Of a stretch of DNA of 6,719 nucleotides, positions 1 through 5,521 are shown in pieces. Position numbers and translations under genes: made by a program. Where the stretch lies: the NCBI GenBank assembly GCA_011772275.1, contig WVZU01000310.1:8281-14999 (forward strand), written 5' to 3'. Under the pieces are notes generated by a model, which did no database searches, was not told where the DNA came from, and worked only from the letters and a program-made list of their open reading frames with translations. The stretch is from Planctomycetales bacterium (GTDB taxonomy: Bacteria > Planctomycetota > Planctomycetia > Pirellulales > UBA7805). Positions within the stretch are counted from its first letter, which is position 1, and each line of letters begins with the position of its first letter.

Positions 1-318
1 TTGTGGATGCCAGGTTGAGCCTTTCATGGCGGGGTCGCACGCGGCCAGGGAAAGAATGGTCCGGCGCTGGGCGGATGGCTTCTGAGAAATCCGGGCCAGC
101 ACCAATCCCGTTCAAGGCCTGCCGTCGCTGGGCCACTCGATTTTCCTGCGGTCTCCTGAACGTGGGGCTGGCAGCCCAGGCTGTTGCCTCTGGCCGCTTT
201 GCGGCTAGTTTTTTGGGGGGGCGTCTCCTGGGGCTGCCGCCGCGGGCCTTCTCCGGTGACCGCTTCGCGGTCGGCGACCGGACCGGTCATCCAGAAAACG
301 ATTTGGAAGCTAGAACTG
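1..318. other. Non-coding left edge with clustered short hairpins
   Basis: I see no credible gene here: the open frames on both strands are low-complexity, Arg/Pro/Gly-rich translations with no domain and no ribosome binding site. What it does hold is a run of short hairpins: 165-177 (arms gggct/agccc), 191-207 (a terminator, listed separately), 258-272 (gaccgc/gcggtc with loop ttc) and 276-288 (gaccg/cggtc with loop gac). The last two lie just past the stop codon of the minus-strand membrane protein gene and could cap its mRNA, but neither has a T-run in the minus orientation. A plus-strand gene may end to the left of the window. Confidence 0.5.
191..214 (+). terminator. Rho-independent terminator, plus strand
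   Basis: A 7 bp stem with one G-T wobble (tggccgc at 191-197 with gcggcta at 201-207) closes a ttt loop and is followed directly by gtttttt (208-214). This is the classic stem plus T-run arrangement read on the plus strand; the minus strand has no T-run after the stem. It would end a plus-strand transcript entering from left of the window, since no plus-strand gene is seen before it. Confidence 0.6.
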
Positions 319-573
319 CTACCACTTGCGGCGACGTTTGCCAGTGGTGAGGAGAAACCGCAGCAAGCCGCAGAGGACCATCAGGCCGACGGGCGCCATC
401 AGCGTCAACAGAACCAGCCGGCTTGAGTCGTCCGCCTGGTCGCCCGGCCGCAGAAAACCCCCGAAAAGGGCGGCCGGTACGCTGACCAGGGCCATGGCCA
501 GCAAGAGGGTCGGGAGGCGGAATTGATGTCGGCGCTGGGGAGGCGGTTTGGGGGACGTGGCAGGCTGGTCCAT
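319..573 (-). CDS. Small two-helix membrane protein, function unknown
   Basis: An 84-residue protein with a short polar Pro/Arg/Gln-rich N-terminus (1-19), a first hydrophobic stretch at about 20-41 (LPTLLLAMALVSVPAALFGG), a polar loop with DQADDS (45-50), a second hydrophobic stretch at about 53-75, and a very basic tail GKRRRKW. Charge distribution suggests both ends lie in the cytoplasm. The start ATG at 573 lies 6 bp after the stop of the phosphoesterase gene, so the two are very likely co-transcribed and perhaps translationally coupled; there is no clear Shine-Dalgarno sequence. A frame that begins at GTG 583 runs out of phase across the same DNA and lacks these features. I do not recognise a named family; short proteins with an FRLPTLLL-like start next to membrane helices are, from memory, common in planctomycetes. 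Confidence 0.7.
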   Translation of the reverse strand: MDQPATSPKPPPQRRHQFRLPTLLLAMALVSVPAALFGGFLRPGDQADDSSRLVLLTLMAPVGLMVLCGLLRFLLTTGKRRRKW

Positions 574-579
574 TTTGAT

Positions 580-1452
580 TCACAATTTTCTCAGTCGTTT
601 GATCCGCTTGACCACATCCTCCTGGCTGAATTTTTCCCCCACCGGCAGGAAGACATAACTGCCCTTTTCACCGCAACTATCCAGAATGATCTGTCGCGTA
701 TTGGGGAGGTGATACCCTTCCGGACAAGGTTCGTGCCCGTGGATCAATACATCGGCATCCACCGTTTGGGCAAAGGCATCGGCATTTTCCTGCCGGAAAT
801 CACGCCCCCAGACAAAATGGAACAGTGGACTATCCTGGACCAGATCCTTCTTGCCAATTTCATGGTCAAACAGCGTCAAATCCATGCCCAGTTTGTCGAC
901 GTTTTCCGGGAGGGTGTGGCTGATCCAGATACGCTCTTCGACGCGCACGGCCAACGGCAGGGTACGGATAAACGGCATGTAAGCTTCGCGTATCTTGTCG
1001 ACCGCGGGCCCGTACTGGTCCTGCAAGCCAATGCGGAACAGCAGATTCAACATCTTCTGGTTCTTCACGATCGGGTAATCCATCAGCTCGGCCATCTCAT
1101 GATTGCTCATCAGAAAATGAACCTGTTGCGGAAATTGGGTCTTTAGTCGAGCCACATCTTCCAGCAGGGTGTGGGACATGCAGCCCCCTGAGACCGGATA
1201 GGTGGGTCCACCGTGACAGACTTCCTGCATGACCAGGTGCCGGCGCGGATTTTTAGCCAGGTTGGCCAGATTGCGAATGGCATTGAAATTCTTCCGATCG
1301 CCATGCAGATCGGCAGTGACCAGCACTTCGTCGGCCCTGTCGGCCTTCAGCTCGACGATGTTCCCCTCGCGGTACTGGGTATTCGCATTGGCGACAACCG
1401 CCTTGCCATACGTCTCAATGACCCGCTCGATGTACTCAATCGTGGCAACCAT
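580..1452 (-). CDS. Metallophosphoesterase, PPP-like, with altered second motif
   Basis: A 290-residue cytoplasmic protein (no signal peptide) related to the calcineurin-like/PPP phosphoesterases, which hydrolyse phosphoester bonds with two metal ions. Visible motifs in order: VTADLHGD (D48, H50) for the usual GDxHG; VMQEVCHGGP (75-83) at the place of GDxxDRGP; SNHE (116-119) for GNHE; a metal-ligand-type His in WISHT (H179); and IHGHEP (H238, H240), followed by IILDSC (D258). The metal-ligand pattern is therefore mostly intact, but the bridging Asp of motif 2 is replaced by E77 and DRG by HGG. Substrate cannot be told; a protein phosphatase or a nucleotide/sugar-phosphate hydrolase are both possible. 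It is the first gene of a two-gene minus-strand unit. A weak GAAGG lies only 3 nt before the ATG. From memory, similar proteins with the same QEVCHGGP block occur in other planctomycetes. Confidence 0.85.
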   Translation of the reverse strand: MVATIEYIERVIETYGKAVVANANTQYREGNIVELKADRADEVLVTADLHGDRKNFNAIRNLANLAKNPRRHLVMQEVCHGGPTYPVSGGCMSHTLLEDVARLKTQFPQQVHFLMSNHEMAELMDYPIVKNQKMLNLLFRIGLQDQYGPAVDKIREAYMPFIRTLPLAVRVEERIWISHTLPENVDKLGMDLTLFDHEIGKKDLVQDSPLFHFVWGRDFRQENADAFAQTVDADVLIHGHEPCPEGYHLPNTRQIILDSCGEKGSYVFLPVGEKFSQEDVVKRIKRLRKL

Positions 1453-1562
1453 ACGCCTTCAACGGTAGCAACCCGGTGGGGCTGCGACAAGTCACGGGCA
1501 GGAAAAGGTTTATGTGGCTGGACCCGCCGGGCAGACAGCACTCCCTTCCGCCGGTCGCCCCG

Positions 1563-1576
1563 CCCGGCTAGCCGGG
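1563..1576. repeat. Perfect 14 bp palindrome
   Basis: The sequence cccggctagccggg equals its own reverse complement. It sits in the divergent spacer, about 110 bp before the phosphoesterase start and about 217 bp before the lipoprotein start. It could be a dimeric regulator site or simply a GC-rich chance palindrome. Confidence 0.35.
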
Positions 1577-1689
1577 TGAAACTGTATCGGTTTTGCGGAT
1601 TCATTGGATTGTACTGGTGAGCGGGCCGATACGATTAACGAGGCAACTTGCCGCAGCCACCTGGGCCATTTGCCAGCCCTGCGGCCGAC

Positions 1690-1703
1690 CGGCTGGCCAG
1701 CCG
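1690..1703. repeat. Second perfect 14 bp palindrome
   Basis: The sequence cggctggccagccg equals its own reverse complement and lies 89 bp before the lipoprotein start. It shares the outer half-site cggct/agccg with the palindrome at 1563-1576, which makes a common binding protein possible, but this is not shown. Confidence 0.35.
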
Positions 1704-1792
1704 AACGTGGTTTGTCCGCCAGACGTTGCAAGTCCTTCCAGGCCCCAGGGGGGCCGTTAACATCCGTCCGCCTCGTGAAGGATCCGGCACCC

Positions 1793-2206
1793 ATGAAACA
1801 CGCCATGCTTGCGATAGCCGCCGCGCTGCTTGTAGCTACCAGCTCTGGATGTAGTTGCCTGCGATCTCAGCAAAGTGGCTGCAGCCCCGGATGCGAAGGA
1901 GGCTGCAACCAGTGCGGCCTGGCGGCCGCCCATGAAACGGGCGTCGACCTCCACGGCGATTGTCTGTGTGCCCATTGCACGGGGGACGCTGGGGAAGGAA
2001 ATATGCGGGAAGGACATCCAAGTCCGGTCGCGGCAGGCCCCAAGCAGTTCCCCGGCAGGCATGGAAAATTAGGACATGAGTACCGAGCGACCCGGCGGAT
2101 CCAGGGGCCCGCCGGGCCGCCGACGGCTCAAATCACCTACCCCTACTATACCACTCGCGGTCCGCGCGACTTCCTCAATCCGGCACCACCCAGCATCGGA
2201 CCGTAA
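1793..2206 (+). CDS. Small Cys-rich lipoprotein with YPYYTTRGPRDFL tail
   Basis: A 137-residue predicted lipoprotein of unknown function. The N-terminus MKHAMLAIAAALLVATSSGC is a lipoprotein signal peptide with SSGC as a lipobox, so C20 would be lipidated. The mature region has eight further Cys in two clusters: C22, C30, C34, C38, C41, then C57, C59, C62 (CLCAHC), separated by a His-containing stretch. The middle (64-113) is Gly/Pro-rich and low complexity. The C-terminus (116-137) reads YPYYTTRGPRDFLNPAPPSI plus GP; from memory this tail recurs in small planctomycete envelope proteins of unknown function. The start ATG at 1793 is chosen because the signal peptide begins there and GAAGGA (1777-1782) lies 10 nt before it; the open frame continues upstream to 1604 without any such signal. 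The Cys clusters could bind metal or form disulfides. The next gene on the same strand, 200 bp on, is the exported thioredoxin-like selenoprotein candidate. Confidence 0.75.
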   Translation: MKHAMLAIAAALLVATSSGCSCLRSQQSGCSPGCEGGCNQCGLAAAHETGVDLHGDCLCAHCTGDAGEGNMREGHPSPVAAGPKQFPGRHGKLGHEYRATRRIQGPAGPPTAQITYPYYTTRGPRDFLNPAPPSIGP

Positions 2207-2274
2207 GCCGGCAAAGCCTCCAATCCAGGGCCACGCAGCGGGGACCCTTCCCGGAAGATCGTCCTGGGAATCAG

Positions 2275-2297
2275 CGCGATCACCAGCTTTGATCGCG
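2275..2297. repeat. Perfect 8 bp hairpin before the selenoprotein gene
   Basis: Arms cgcgatca (2275-2282) and tgatcgcg (2290-2297) close a 7 nt loop. It lies 69 nt after the lipoprotein stop and about 110 nt before the next start. There is no T-run after it on either strand, so an intrinsic terminator is unlikely; it may be an mRNA 3' end structure, a leader element or a protein site. Confidence 0.4.
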
Positions 2298-2330
2298 GGC
2301 GAACAACGGCCGGGGCCTTTACCAACTCGT

Positions 2331-2347
2331 TACACCGTCCTGGTGTA
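2331..2347. repeat. Inverted repeat tacacc/ggtgta
   Basis: Perfect 6 bp arms (2331-2336 and 2342-2347) with a 5 bp spacer, 60 bp before the start codon of the selenoprotein candidate. The geometry suits a small hairpin or an operator for a dimeric repressor; no regulator is encoded nearby. Confidence 0.35.
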
Positions 2348-2394
2348 TCCGCTTGTAGAATCTCCTTCAGGCAAACTTGTCTGGTGCCAACTTT

Positions 2395-2399
2395 GGAGG
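2395..2399 (+). promoter_or_regulatory. Strong ribosome binding site (GGAGG)
   Basis: GGAGG lies 7 nt before ATG 2407. This decides the start of the selenoprotein candidate and rules out the in-frame upstream TTG at 2377. It also shows that the first half of the gene is a real translated frame rather than an untranslated remnant. Confidence 0.8.
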
Positions 2400-2406
2400 T
2401 TTCGAC

Positions 2407-3594
2407 ATGGATACACGCCACGCCGCGCTGGCTTTGGGGAACCTGTTCATCTGCCTCTCGGTGGGCTTTGCCCGGGAAGAACGACCCGCACCAAAACTTG
2501 TCGTCAAGCGGGAAAAAGCGGTGATCCAGCAAACGGCCCAGAGGCTGGTCGCCGAAAGTGGGCCGCTGCCGGCACGACCTGGCCAGCCACTTGGCGAAAT
2601 CGGGGTCGATCAGGCGAACGAACGAGCGGGGGTGCACGATGTGGGTAAGGCGGATATCGAGCTGCCGACCAAAGCGCTGCTGGCCGGCGTGAGCCCCGCC
2701 CTGCCGAATCCTTCCGCCCCCCCGCCGGAAAACCCTCGAGTGGCGCCCGGTAAGGTTCTCTGGCATCCAGACTTGGAGACCGCCTGTACCGCCAGCGGCA
2801 AGTCGGGCAAAGCGGTCTTGCACTTTCAGCTGCTGGGCAATCTGGACGACCGGTTCTGCTGAACGAACGCCCGCCTGGCGAGAACCGTGTTGTTCTCGGA
2901 CGAACGCATCGCGGCATGGATCAATCAGCACTTCGAACCTGCCTGGGAGTCGGTGCGACCCGTCCCGCGGGTGACCATCGACTTTGGCGACGGCCACGTG
3001 CTGAGCCGCACGCTGAACGGCAACATTGCCACCTACGTCTGCCGTAGCGACGGTGCCGTACTGGATATATTGCCGGGGATCTACGAACCGCAAACCTACC
3101 TGCGGCAGCTGGACCAGTTACTCAAGCTGCATCGCCGGGTGGGAGAGGACGATGATCCGGCAGCCGCCCTGATCGGCTACCATCAACGCCAGGCCGAGGC
3201 GCTAGCGGGTGGCAAACTACCGCTGGCGATTGCGGCAGCGCCCCTGCCGATCACCAAGCGACGGATTGAGCGTCCGCTGAAACTGGCCCTGCGGCCTGAG
3301 GAGGCGCGGCGGGCGGAGAGCAACGCGTCCGAACGGACTGGAGATGCCGCCCCGCGCAAGCCAACTCACGACCGCCAGCCGCTCGCCGGCTGGCAACTGT
3401 TGGCCCAGGACACGCGGATCAACCAGCGGGTCCGCCGCCTGGCGATCCACCGCTACCTGGCCCAGCAGGGACCGGTCACTCCGGCCGACGTCACCCGCTG
3501 GCTGTACCGCGAAGTCCTGCACGCCGACCTGGAGGATCCCTACCTGGGCCTGGGCAAGACGCTGTTTGCCAGTTACCCCTTCCGCGACGAGTAA
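2407..3594 (+). CDS. Exported thioredoxin-fold selenoprotein candidate (Sec152)
   Basis: Read through one in-frame UGA (2860-2862), this is a 395-residue protein. Residues 1-22 form a signal peptide (hydrophobic AALALGNLFICLSVGFA, possible cleavage after A22). Residues 23-115 are a Pro-rich, variable region. Residues 116-244 look like a thioredoxin-like domain: KVLWHPDLETAC, then strand KAVLHFQLL, then RFC-U-TNARLARTVLFSD, helix ERIAAWINQHF, strand VPRVTIDFGDG, and GNIATYVCRSDGAVLDILPG. Matched to DUF255/thioredoxin_7-type proteins (CxxC followed by a helix and SFED..VA..LN..F), Sec152 falls on the first Cys of CxxC; the second Cys is absent, but C151 is adjacent. The usual cis-Pro appears to be Ala in GNIAT. 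A basic linker (about 270-328) leads to a conserved-looking C-terminus ending DPYLGLGKTLFASYPFRDE. The stem-loop at 2879-2898 fits a bacterial SECIS. Normal gene calling would give a truncated 151-residue protein plus a second frame from GTG 2887. Alternative: a recent nonsense mutation. The substrate is unknown; a periplasmic peroxide or thiol reductase role would fit. Confidence 0.75.
2860..2862 (+). other. In-frame UGA, probable selenocysteine codon
   Basis: TGA directly follows a TGC Cys codon, giving a Cys-Sec pair in the frame CGG TTC TGC TGA ACG AAC. No other stop interrupts the frame from 2407 to the TAA at 3592-3594. UGA serves as an ordinary stop for the phosphoesterase and epmA, so general reassignment of UGA to Trp or Gly is ruled out. 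The protein sequence on both sides is continuous thioredoxin-like sequence. Confidence 0.72.
2879..2898 (+). promoter_or_regulatory. Putative bacterial SECIS stem-loop
   Basis: Perfect 7 bp stem, cgagaac (2879-2885) with gttctcg (2892-2898), closing the loop cgtgtt (2886-2891). The stem starts 16 nt and the loop 23 nt after the UGA; the loop has G at its second position. Known bacterial SECIS elements lie inside the coding region just after UGA, with a small apical loop about 16-37 nt downstream that has a G among its first two bases, bound by SelB. All of these are met. It is coding DNA as well, so the stem must also encode ARTVLFS-type residues. Confidence 0.68.
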
Positions 3595-3603
3595 TCGATT
3601 AGC

Positions 3604-5139
3604 TCAGGCGGCTTTCTTCCGCCGCTGGCGCTGCGGTTCCCTGTCGTCCGGGACTTGGTACAGCTGCCGCAAACGGGTTAACTCTTCTTTCAGCGCGGCG
3701 ACTTTGTCCGCATAGGCCGGATCGGCATAGACGTTCCGCAATTCGTCCGGGTCCTGCTTTAGATCATACAACTCCCAGGCGTCCAGGCCGTAGAAGTGGA
3801 TCAGCTTGTAGCGGTCGGTGCGGACCCCGTAGTGGCGTCGGACCATGTGCACGGCCGGATACTCGTAGTAATGGTAATACACGCTGGTCCGCCAGTCGTC
3901 CGGCGTCTGCCCTTTGAGCAGCGGTACCAGGCTGTCGCCTTGCATGTCGGCCGGCGGCGGCACGCCGGCGATCTCGAGGAACGTCTGAGCGAAATCGAGG
4001 TTGGAGGTCAGGTCACGATTCTCGCTGCCTGGCTGGACGACAGCCGGCCAGCGGACCAGCAGCGGGGTCCGCAGGGATTCCTCGTACATCCACCGCTTGT
4101 CGTACCAGCCGTGTTCCCCCAGGAACCAGCCCTGGTCCGACGAGTAGACTACGACCGTATTGTCCGCCAGGCCGCTCTTGTCCAGATACGAAAGCACGCG
4201 GCCCAAGTTTTCGTCGACCGCATCGACACAGCGGAGATAGTCCTTGACGTACCGCTGATATTTCCAGCGGACCAGGTCCTGGCCCTCTAGCTTGGCCTCG
4301 CGGAACGCTGCATTCTTCGGCCCGTAAGCTCGATCCCACGCCTCCCGCTGCTCGACCGTCAAACCTCTCTGTGGCGCCAGTTTCAGATCATGCGGGCTCA
4401 AGTGGCGGGCGATCGTCATTTCTTGTTCTTGAGCGGCCCTTCCACGGCCCGAACCATCGTCAAACAGCGTCGCCGGCTCGGGGATGGTCACATCGTCGTA
4501 TTTGGTCAAATGTTTGGCACCCGGCTGCCAGTTGCGATGCGGCGCCTTATGCTGGTACATCAACAGAAAAGGTCTGGAGTTGTCGCGTTCCGTTTTCAGC
4601 CAGTCGAGTGCCAGGTCGGTGATCACATCGGTGGTGTAACCGGTGTGCTGTACCCGCTGTCCGTTGCGGATCATGGGCGGATTGTAGTAGGGTCCCTGGC
4701 CGATCAGGACTTCGTAGTGATCAAAGCCGGTGGGTGCCGAGCGGAGGTGCCATTTGCCGACGATGGCCGTCTGGTAACCGGCTTGTCGCAGCAGCTTGGG
4801 AAACGTCTGTTGCGCCCCGTCGAAGTTGTTGCCGTTGTGCACAAACCCGTTGAGATGGCTGTGCTTGCCGGTCAAAATGACCGCTCGACTGGGCCCGCAG
4901 ATCGAATTGGTCACAAAGCAGTTGCGAAACAGCATCCCTTCGCGGGCCAGGCGGTCCATGTGAGGCGTCCGGTTGATTTTCGACCCGTAGGCGCTCAGTG
5001 CCTGAGTACAGTGGTCGTCAGTAAACACAAACAAAATATTGGGCCGCTCGGCTGCTGCCAGCCGGCTCACTTCCCACAGAAGGTTGCAGAAGATGACCAG
5101 CAGGCTGAGGATCCGGCACTTTGTTCGGTAGCCATTCAT
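3604..5139 (-). CDS. Exported Cys-type sulfatase (arylsulfatase family S1)
   Basis: A 511-residue type I sulfatase that hydrolyses sulfate esters, most likely of sulfated polysaccharide, outside the cytoplasm. Residues 1-30 are a signal peptide ([24 protein letters not shown]). [10 protein letters not shown] gives the metal ligands D41 and D42; [12 protein letters not shown] carries the C81 that must be converted to formylglycine in the CxPSR signature; KWH (129-131), HKAPH (197-201) and [18 protein letters not shown] (D335, Q336, H343, K348) complete the active site. In the last motif Gln stands where many relatives have SDHG; SDQG is also common in the family. The C-terminal subdomain ends [14 protein letters not shown] plus a basic tail. 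The motifs recall the S1_11 or S1_8 type, but the substrate cannot be assigned. Start 5139 is chosen for the signal peptide and an AGGA (5147-5150) 7 nt before it; a 35-residue upstream extension lacks both. The maturation enzyme is not in the window. The gene converges on the selenoprotein gene with 9 bp between stop codons. Confidence 0.93.
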   Translation of the reverse strand: MNGYRTKCRILSLLVIFCNLLWEVSRLAAAERPNILFVFTDDHCTQALSAYGSKINRTPHMDRLAREGMLFRNCFVTNSICGPSRAVILTGKHSHLNGFVHNGNNFDGAQQTFPKLLRQAGYQTAIVGKWHLRSAPTGFDHYEVLIGQGPYYNPPMIRNGQRVQHTGYTTDVITDLALDWLKTERDNSRPFLLMYQHKAPHRNWQPGAKHLTKYDDVTIPEPATLFDDGSGRGRAAQEQEMTIARHLSPHDLKLAPQRGLTVEQREAWDRAYGPKNAAFREAKLEGQDLVRWKYQRYVKDYLRCVDAVDENLGRVLSYLDKSGLADNTVVVYSSDQGWFLGEHGWYDKRWMYEESLRTPLLVRWPAVVQPGSENRDLTSNLDFAQTFLEIAGVPPPADMQGDSLVPLLKGQTPDDWRTSVYYHYYEYPAVHMVRRHYGVRTDRYKLIHFYGLDAWELYDLKQDPDELRNVYADPAYADKVAALKEELTRLRQLYQVPDDREPQRQRRKKAA

Positions 5140-5351
5140 GCTTCTTTCCTGAAGATGGATCACAATCCGCGCCTCTGCCGCAGGAATACCGGAAGGGCGG
5201 AAACGGGCACGGTTTGTTCCGGTCTCCTTGCTGGCTGCCGGCATCCCGGCCCGCCGCGACCGGTTTGCGGCATGCCGGCCTGCATTTTAGATTCGGTCCC
5301 GTTCCCAGCCTAGCCCTCAGTCCGGCCTGAAATTTTCCCCCTTGCCGCTGT

Positions 5352-5376
5352 GGCGAAAGTCGCCAAGACTTTCGGC
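5352..5376. repeat. Palindromic intergenic repeat, full copy
   Basis: Perfect 8 bp arms cgaaagtc (5354-5361) and gactttcg (5367-5374) around gccaa; one further G-C pair follows after a mismatch. Read on the minus strand the loop is ttggc. From memory this CGAAAGTC-TTGGC type of palindrome recurs between genes in planctomycete genomes, so it is likely an interspersed repeat rather than a local operator. It lacks a T-run. Confidence 0.5.
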
Positions 5377-5389
5377 GCTGACAGAAATT

Positions 5390-5414
5390 GCCGAAACTCT
5401 TGGTGCGTTTTTGC
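5390..5414. repeat. Degenerate inverted second copy of the repeat
   Basis: gccgaaactcttgg at 5390-5403 matches the reverse complement of the copy at 5352-5376 with one difference in 14 bases (gccgaaagtcttgg), then decays (gcgttttt for gactttc). It lies 13 bp from the full copy in opposite orientation. Confidence 0.4.
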
Positions 5415-5521
5415 GACCTGAAATTCGCTGACTGAACGTTGAGCCTTAAGAGACCGCTTGGCTTACGACTTGCGAAAAACGCGGCTTTGCGCCGTAATCC
5501 CTGCGCCGGAGAATGGACCTG

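Larger units (their letters stand above)
1453..1792. other. Divergent intergenic spacer with two palindromes
   Basis: This 340 bp spacer lies between the minus-strand phosphoesterase and the plus-strand lipoprotein, so promoters for both must lie here or nearby. I see no gene: open frames through it are shadows without ribosome binding sites. Two perfect 14 bp palindromes are present (1563-1576 and 1690-1703, listed separately). No convincing -35/-10 pair can be named. Confidence 0.5.
5140..5521. other. Divergent intergenic spacer with palindromic repeats
   Basis: This 382 bp spacer separates the minus-strand sulfatase from plus-strand epmA and must hold promoters for both unless they are read from further off. 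No gene is seen in it. It contains the sulfatase ribosome binding site (5147-5150) and a pair of related palindromic repeats at 5352-5414, listed separately. GGAG at 5508-5511 serves epmA. No clear promoter can be named. Confidence 0.5.

Noticed and set aside
523..1146. 207-residue plus-strand open frame
   Set aside because: It is antisense to the phosphoesterase, which has clear family motifs; the frame has no ribosome binding site and no recognisable domain.
1604..1640. Possible promoter (ttgtac and tacgat) before the lipoprotein
   Set aside because: The spacing is 15 bp and both hexamers match poorly; too weak to call in GC-rich DNA.
2860..2862. UGA as Trp or Gly through a variant genetic code
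   Set aside because: UGA is the normal stop of the phosphoesterase and of epmA in the same window.
2146..3093. 315-residue minus-strand open frame
   Set aside because: It lies opposite the lipoprotein tail and the selenoprotein gene and looks like a shadow frame of GC-rich coding DNA. It was considered because it spans the UGA without a break, but its translation shows no domain or signal.
2887..3594. Second half of the selenoprotein gene as a separate gene starting at GTG 2887
   Set aside because: The start lies inside the thioredoxin domain and inside the predicted stem-loop, lacks a Shine-Dalgarno sequence, and would leave a protein without its active site and signal peptide.
3607..3625. 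Hairpin ggcgg/ccgcc near the gene convergence as a terminator
   Set aside because: It lies in the sulfatase C-terminal codons, has a weak 5 bp stem and no T-run after it on either strand.
5140..5244. 35-residue N-terminal extension of the sulfatase
   Set aside because: The signal peptide starts at the 5139 ATG, which has AGGA at good spacing; the extension would bury the signal peptide.
4390..5313. 307-residue plus-strand open frame
   Set aside because: It is antisense to the sulfatase active-site region and is explained as a shadow of it.
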